From assembly GCA_017893485.1 (NCBI GenBank), contig JACEHZ010000371.1, forward strand, positions 186,001 through 250,000: DNA of 64,000 nucleotides, written 5' to 3'. Made by a program: the position numbers and the translations under genes. Every line of letters starts with the position of its first letter. Positions within the stretch are counted from its first letter, which is position 1. This stretch comes from Hemerocallis citrina. Lineage: Eukaryota > Streptophyta > Magnoliopsida > Asparagales > Asphodelaceae. Positions 59,023-64,000 of this stretch are shown one piece after another. The notes beneath the pieces were generated by a model. It had not been told where the DNA came from. It saw nothing but the letters and a program-made list of their open reading frames with translations, and ran no database searches.

Positions 59023-62000
59023 TGTAACCCCTGTTTTTCGTTTTATATATTTTTGAGTGTATTTTTTATTTTGGTGTATTTTCTCTCTTTGTATTCCTCT
59101 TGTATTTTCTGAACCGTATATTGGAGTTGTTTTCAATATATATATAAGTTTTATTTCATTTTGAGCTCTTTGTGTTGGATCGATTTTCTCGTTCTTCTAT
59201 TATTTGATCTTTCTTTCATTTGGTCTCGTTCTCTTTATTTATATTTTGGGTGTTTGTGGTGGTGGTGATTGGTTGTTATTCTATTCCCAATCCTATTGTT
59301 GATCCCTAATAAATTTACCAAAGCTAAATTAAGTCCATTCCTATTTTGAATTCTATGCAATTAATCCATATCAATACCCATTAAACAAATCCTACTACTA
59401 CTCCTAATTACCCACAACCCAGTTACCCATTAACCCATCTCATACACTAACCCTAATTACCCCCTATATGTACTCTAAACCCTAATCCTAGCCCCCACAA
59501 ACTCCATCCAAACTCGGCCCCCTCCTTTGCTTGCGCCGCCGTACACCAGCCCGACCCTAGCCCCAGGCCGACGCCAACCCCTCTCCGGCCTGCACTCCAA
59601 CCAGCACACCCCCAGGCCGAGACCCATCTCTCTTGGCCATTTCCGACCTCCTACACCACCATATTACCACCTAGTCTCTCTCTCTTGGTGTTCCCTCGTG
59701 GCCGCAAGCCACTATTGTCGTCATCTATCTATATTGATCATCTTTCCTTTGTGGAATTTGTTCGTGTGGAGATTTTCGCTCAAGTTTGCTTGGATTCATT
59801 CGTTCGTGTGTTTGTTCGTTGCCGGGATCCATTCCCGTTATTCTTGATTTTCATTGTTTTCATCTTTGGTTAAGGCAAGTAACTTGTACTCCAATTCCTT
59901 TGTTTGATACAAGTCAAAAATACCACCTATAGTGTAGTTGGGTCTAAGGACGACTCGTGTGCGTGTTATCTTTGATGAGTTTTGTCTCTATTGTGAAAAA
60001 TTAACCATAGTTGCCTCACGACACAATATTGACCATAGTTGCCTCACGACACAATATTGACATAAATTAACTTAGGTTTTACCCGTTCTTGATTTGATCA
60101 TGTATGTGAGACTTCTTGTGAGAATTTGGATATTTGTTGAGAACCATATGATAGGCTTGATTTAGATATGTTAATAACCCTAATTCATGATGTTTGGACA
60201 CATGGTAGACTCGATTTCATATTTGGTTGTGCTTTGAACAAGTTTTGTATGATATATGTTGAGTTATTGTTAAAGGGAAAAATCTGTATTTTGTCGCTGA
60301 TCTGTTTTATTTGCTGTTTTGGACTGTCGTGAAGTCAGTATCTTGGTTCCAGTATAAAACATGAATTTTAGATAATTTCGTCTATTTTCCAATCCCTCTG
60401 ACCTTTCTTGATTTCGTTTTCGTATGTGTGAGATATGACTGATTTACTACAGAGGTGTCGATCTTTTCCAGATTTCGTTTCTTGGTGTTCTTGATGACTA
60501 AATTATTTTAATAACTATGCTACATGTATTATTTTTATCCAAAACTTTGGTCAGTATTTTACTTGGGGATTACCCAGAATTTTTGGTGCAGTTTATTGAT
60601 AAATTTTATACACCGTTTCATGCTCGTTTATGAAAACTATACCTGCTATATTTTGCTCGTTGTATTGTAAAGAAACGTATTTTCACCCTGATTCCTTTTA
60701 CTGTATGAAAAATATTTGTGAAATAAGAAAGTTAATGTATTTTTTCTATTTTCATCTACCTTTGGCGGATCTGGATTTCGTTTTACGTCTTGCGAAATGC
60801 TTCAGTTTTCGTACAGCAGTGTTGAGAATTCCAGATTACCAAAGTACCATTTCTTGATATTTTCTTATTTTTGACGACTAAACTAATTTTACTGGAATAT
60901 TATGAAACTTTATAATATGATTCTAAACATATAGGGGAATGCCCCAGATTTTTTCTGAATTTATTTGAGAGGTTTTGATGTGGTTTTCCTGACTGAGAAT
61001 TTGTTTTACTGATTTCTGACTGAACATATTTTCTGGATTCAAACCTGTTTTGAGTTATGATGTTGTGAATTACTATAAGAATTATTTATATTTGCTGGAT
61101 TCGTGTGGAAGTCTATTTCCCAGATTCTTCGACGGACCCATATTTGGATGTTTGTAGTAGCAGGAATCACTGTTTTTGTACAACACTGTCTTGCTATCCT
61201 GAATTAGAAAACTAGTTGTTTTACCCTGTTATGTGTTATCTTGTACATGTACTTGTTTATCTTACATCCTGAACCTAATACATGTTTATACTCTGTTATC
61301 CTTAATTTTTATTGCGACACATATATGCATGCCTGATTATAATAATAAATGACCATGCCGGGGTTAAGGGAAAGATCTAGTGGTGGAAAATATAGAAACG
61401 TGTACTGAGACGAGGACCTGTGTCCTGCTTGCCTGTTATGTGTTCATGACTACATGATTCACGATCCTGTTATCTGTACCTGACTACATGCTTCCCTCTA
61501 GGAAGATGTACTCAGAAGATAACCACTAGGTTATGCCTGTTTCCTGTACCTGACTGCATGCTTCCCTTAGGAAGGTGTACTCAAAAGAGAACCACTATGT
61601 TCTACTTGTTCCTATTATTCCTGTTATCCTGAACCATGAGTACACTGCCTTATGGACTCCACTATGAAATCTAAAGCGAAACTGTTTGTTGTAGCAACCA
61701 TATAGTAAAAGCTGGGATGCATGAAGTGCTACCCAGATAGTAATATAACAAGACTTGACATGACATAATCTGATTTCCTATACTTGATACCTGATTATCC
61801 TGTTACATGATTACCTGTTTACCTGTATACCTGTTACCTGATATATGTTACATGATTACCTGTTTACCAGTATACCTATTACCTGATACATGTTACATGA
61901 TTACCTGTTTACCTGTATACCTGTTACCTGATACCTGTTGCATGTTTACCTGTTTACCTGTTTACTTAACACTTGATACATGTTACCTGTACCTGTTAGT

Positions 62001-62590
62001 ATAACATGCTACTTGTTTCTATTTTCCTGATTCGTGTTAGATATTATATTTCTGTTGACACACTTATACCATGCTAGGCTTGTTACTTAGAATTTTCTAT
62101 CCCTTGTACTTGTATCCTACATTATAAGTGGTCTGTAACTTGCAATTAACAGATATTTGTTTTCTTTTTCCTTCTCCTGCAAAATTTACTAATTGCAGAT
62201 CAGGATGGTCGACTGCCAGATGGTATTGGCGAGATGATGTATTAGTGCTGGATTCTCTACTTTATTATTATTATTATTTGTTGCTTGGACTTGAATAAAA
62301 TATATTTGATTACTTGGATATTTATTTTTATTTGGTCGATGTAACCCAGGATGTTGTTAACTTGTCCAGATTCTAATTTATTTGAGATTTATATATTTTT
62401 GGTTTCAAGTAAATTTCTGTTGGTATCTTGTTTCAATTATGCATGTCTGGTTGTATCTTTTGCTTCCGACTTTGATTATTTCTGTGATATGTTGTAAAGA
62501 TTCCTGAACAGTTTATGGATGATGAAAATCATTCACTGGGCCAATGTTACGTGGCTCGTATTCCGTATCTTTGGGAAGCGGGGCATGACA
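59023..62590 (+). repeat. LTR of element Z (3.6 kb)
   Basis: From TGTAACCCC to GGGGCATGACA. It is followed 10 bp later by a PBS and then gag, so it acts as a 5' LTR. It is also preceded by a PPT and a pol end, as a 3' LTR would be. It has a C-rich leader near 59500-59650 and a 45-bp tandem array near its end. Same family as S4. Confidence 0.88.
61801..61995 (+). repeat. 45-bp tandem array in LTR Z
   Basis: Units tgttacatgattacctgttt followed by acctgtatacctgttacctg start at 61801, 61846, 61891 and 61936 (more diverged), plus a partial copy. The length is a multiple of three, so a frame stays open (61807-62004) as a by-product. Confidence 0.92.
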
Positions 62591-62600
62591 GGGTTTTTAG

Positions 62601-62612
62601 TGGTATCAGAGC
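62601..62612 (+). other. Primer binding site of element Z
   Basis: TGGTATCAGAGC, extended to GCACC, ten bases inside the LTR end. It matches initiator methionine tRNA. Confidence 0.9.
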
Positions 62613-62764
62613 ACCAGGTTTGGATAATGTATTAGTTGCCTAATATATTAGATAAGCTTGGCTCAAAATGGGATCGGCTCAACATTTCACCAACCATGCA
62701 TACATAAATGAATTTATACCAACTCTGATTCTGGATGCTAATTGTTTTTGGTTTGGTGCAGACT

Positions 62765-63961
62765 ATGGCTCGCAGAGGTTCTACTTCTCAATCGTAGGTT
62801 GATCCGATTGAGGCTGTCATTACTGTGCTTGAGTGGCTGATTAATCAGCAGTAAAACCACAATGATCTTGTGATGGCTGCTCTTGAAGCTGTCAGGGTTC
62901 TGCCTCCTGTTATGCCTGTGTAGACAAATCTTTCGCCTCGTCTAGGAACAGTTACAGATTTTATGAGGCTACATCCCGACCATTTTTCCGGTACTGAAAC
63001 GCCTTTGGAGGCTGAATAGTGGTTGATTTGGACTGAGCGCTTGTTGTTAGCAGCTCGTGTTGCCGAGGCTGATCGGGTGACGTGGTTTCCATCCAGCTGG
63101 TGGACCTTTCCCATATCTGGTTGATAGTTGAGTCTGAGCGACTTGAGAGGCCTATTGCTTGGACTACTTTTACTCGGGAATTCTTGGAGAAGTTCTTCCC
63201 CAGTAGTACTCGAGTGGAGATGGAACAACAATTCCTGGCCCTAAAACAGGTTAAATCACTATTCTATTTTGGAATTTTGTTACATAATTGTTCAAACAAT
63301 GTTGTAACATGGACTTTCTTGCAAATAGGGTTCCAGGTCAGTGGATGAGTACGCAGCTGAGTTTACTAGACTTAGCCGCTTCGCTGCCGTTCTTGTGGCA
63401 ACCGAAGAGGATAGGGCTCGTAGATTCACAAATGGGCTTGAGCAGGACATCAAGAGCCATCTTGTCTCTCTTCGCTTGTGTACCTACACTGAGGCTCTTG
63501 AGGCAGCTCGAGCTCAGGAGCAGGCTCGCGGTGGGGTGACTCCTTCTCAGCGGATTGTTCCCGCTGCTATTGCTAGGCCTTCTGGTGGGCCTATTCGGAG
63601 GCCTGTTTCCGCCCATCCAGTCAGGGCAGCTTCTTCTCTTCTGCTGGTTCCCAGAGGGTTAGTTTCTGAGATTTCTGTCGGTTGTCTGGGCATGATCGTA
63701 GGAAATGTAGGCACGCCAATTACCAATGCTTTAGGTGTGGCTCTACTGATCATACAGTGCGAGATTGTCCACAGCCGCCGCAGCAGTTGGCTCTTCCAGC
63801 CAGGGGTCCTGTTCAGCAGGCAGTTCCAGCTCGTGGTCCAGTTAGGCCACCGCTTCCTCCTCAGTGCCAGATTGTCGGTCAGAGGACCGCTGTTCCGTGG
63901 AGAGGTCAGGCTTTCAACTTGACTACTGCAGATGCTGAGACGGCTTAAGGAGTTGTGGCAG
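62765..63961 (+). pseudogene. gag: Element Z gag (broken, with a candidate intron)
   Basis: Starts at ATG 62765 (MARRGSTSQ). Four stops follow in the first 300 bp, and each aligns with a CAG or CAA glutamine codon changed by C-to-T. A one-base deletion near 63081 shifts the frame. Capsid phrases include TTFTREFLEKFFP and QQFLALKQ. Then come the 79-bp candidate intron (63250-63328) and GSRSVDEYAAEFTRLSRFA. A second frameshift lies near 63655, and then a zinc knuckle CFRCGSTDHTVRDC. The C-terminus is Pro-rich and ends with NLTTADAETA, a stop (TAA) and GVVAG. No ORF0 is recognisable between PBS and gag: the leader is only about 150 bp. Confidence 0.87.
63250..63328 (+). other. Candidate spliceosomal intron inside the Z gag
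   Basis: The 79-bp segment starts GTTAAATCAC and ends TTCTTGCAAATAG. It is AT-rich (about 28% GC by eye), contains a branch-like ttgtaac, and its length is not a multiple of three. Removing it joins LALKQ to GSRSVDEY exactly as the uninterrupted gags of A, B and D read at this site (KQGS or QQGS). Confidence 0.7.
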
Positions 63962-64000
63962 GTATATTTTATTTTGTTGTTTTGATGTTTTTTTTTATTT
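63962..64000 (+). other. Candidate 5' splice site after the Z gag
   Basis: The gag end GVVAG is followed by gtatattttattttg, with the same split glycine codon as in A and D. The 3' end lies beyond the window. Confidence 0.5.

Overview
The window is plant nuclear DNA made almost entirely of nested LTR retrotransposons. I see no credible host gene, rRNA, tRNA gene or CRISPR array. Plant origin rests on three things: Ty3-type chromoviruses with a C-terminal chromodomain and very long LTRs (2.9-5.7 kb), a Tat/Retand-type Ty3 element with a second (archaeal-type) RNase H, and a hAT-type MITE. The look is pericentromeric or intercalary heterochromatin of a large-genome plant; the species cannot be told.

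Layout, outermost to innermost. (1) A decayed Tat-type element on the + strand supplies pol pieces at 1513-2826 and 43733-45665, then a 3' region with a tandem array (45945-46860) and a possible antisense ORF. An LTR remnant (580-1512) abuts its left edge. (2) Chromovirus A (2827-43732, minus strand) sits inside the Tat pol between 5-bp duplications ATGGT/ATGGC. Its LTRs are about 3.95 kb. (3) Chromovirus B (7524-18154, minus) sits inside the A integrase (duplication CCCAG/CCCAG). It has lost most of pol and part of one LTR. An unrelated 1.8-kb solo LTR lies in its left LTR (8186-9977), and a 452-bp hAT MITE lies in its leader ORF (14333-14784). (4) Chromovirus D (26378-43231, minus) sits inside the right LTR of A (GGGTG/GGGTG). 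It is the youngest and best preserved, with gag-pol in one frame apart from four stops. A 5.7-kb solo LTR full of tandem repeats (27621-33354) sits in its left LTR (ATCAC/ATCAC). (5) The right third holds three solo LTRs (47383-51080, 51880-55359, 55447-58781), a chromodomain fragment of another chromovirus split by two of them, a complete LTR (59023-62590), and the 5' end (PBS and gag) of chromovirus Z running off the right edge.

Recurring architecture. Each chromovirus has a primer binding site matching the 3' end of initiator methionine tRNA. A, B and D carry a separate proline-rich or acidic coiled-coil ORF (called ORF0 here) before gag. Gag with zinc knuckles, protease, RT, RNase H, integrase and chromodomain follow, then a purine-rich tract next to the 3' LTR.

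The most interesting signal is a candidate spliceosomal intron (90-93 bp, GT...AG) at the same codon between gag and protease in D and A. A matching 5' splice site occurs in Z, and B has a microsatellite at that point. Z has a second perfect candidate intron (79 bp) within gag. Also notable are paired tRNA-like modules in two solo LTRs, an array of GTCGAC-centred palindromes in the D LTR, and premature stops that are nearly all explained by C-to-T change at glutamine codons.
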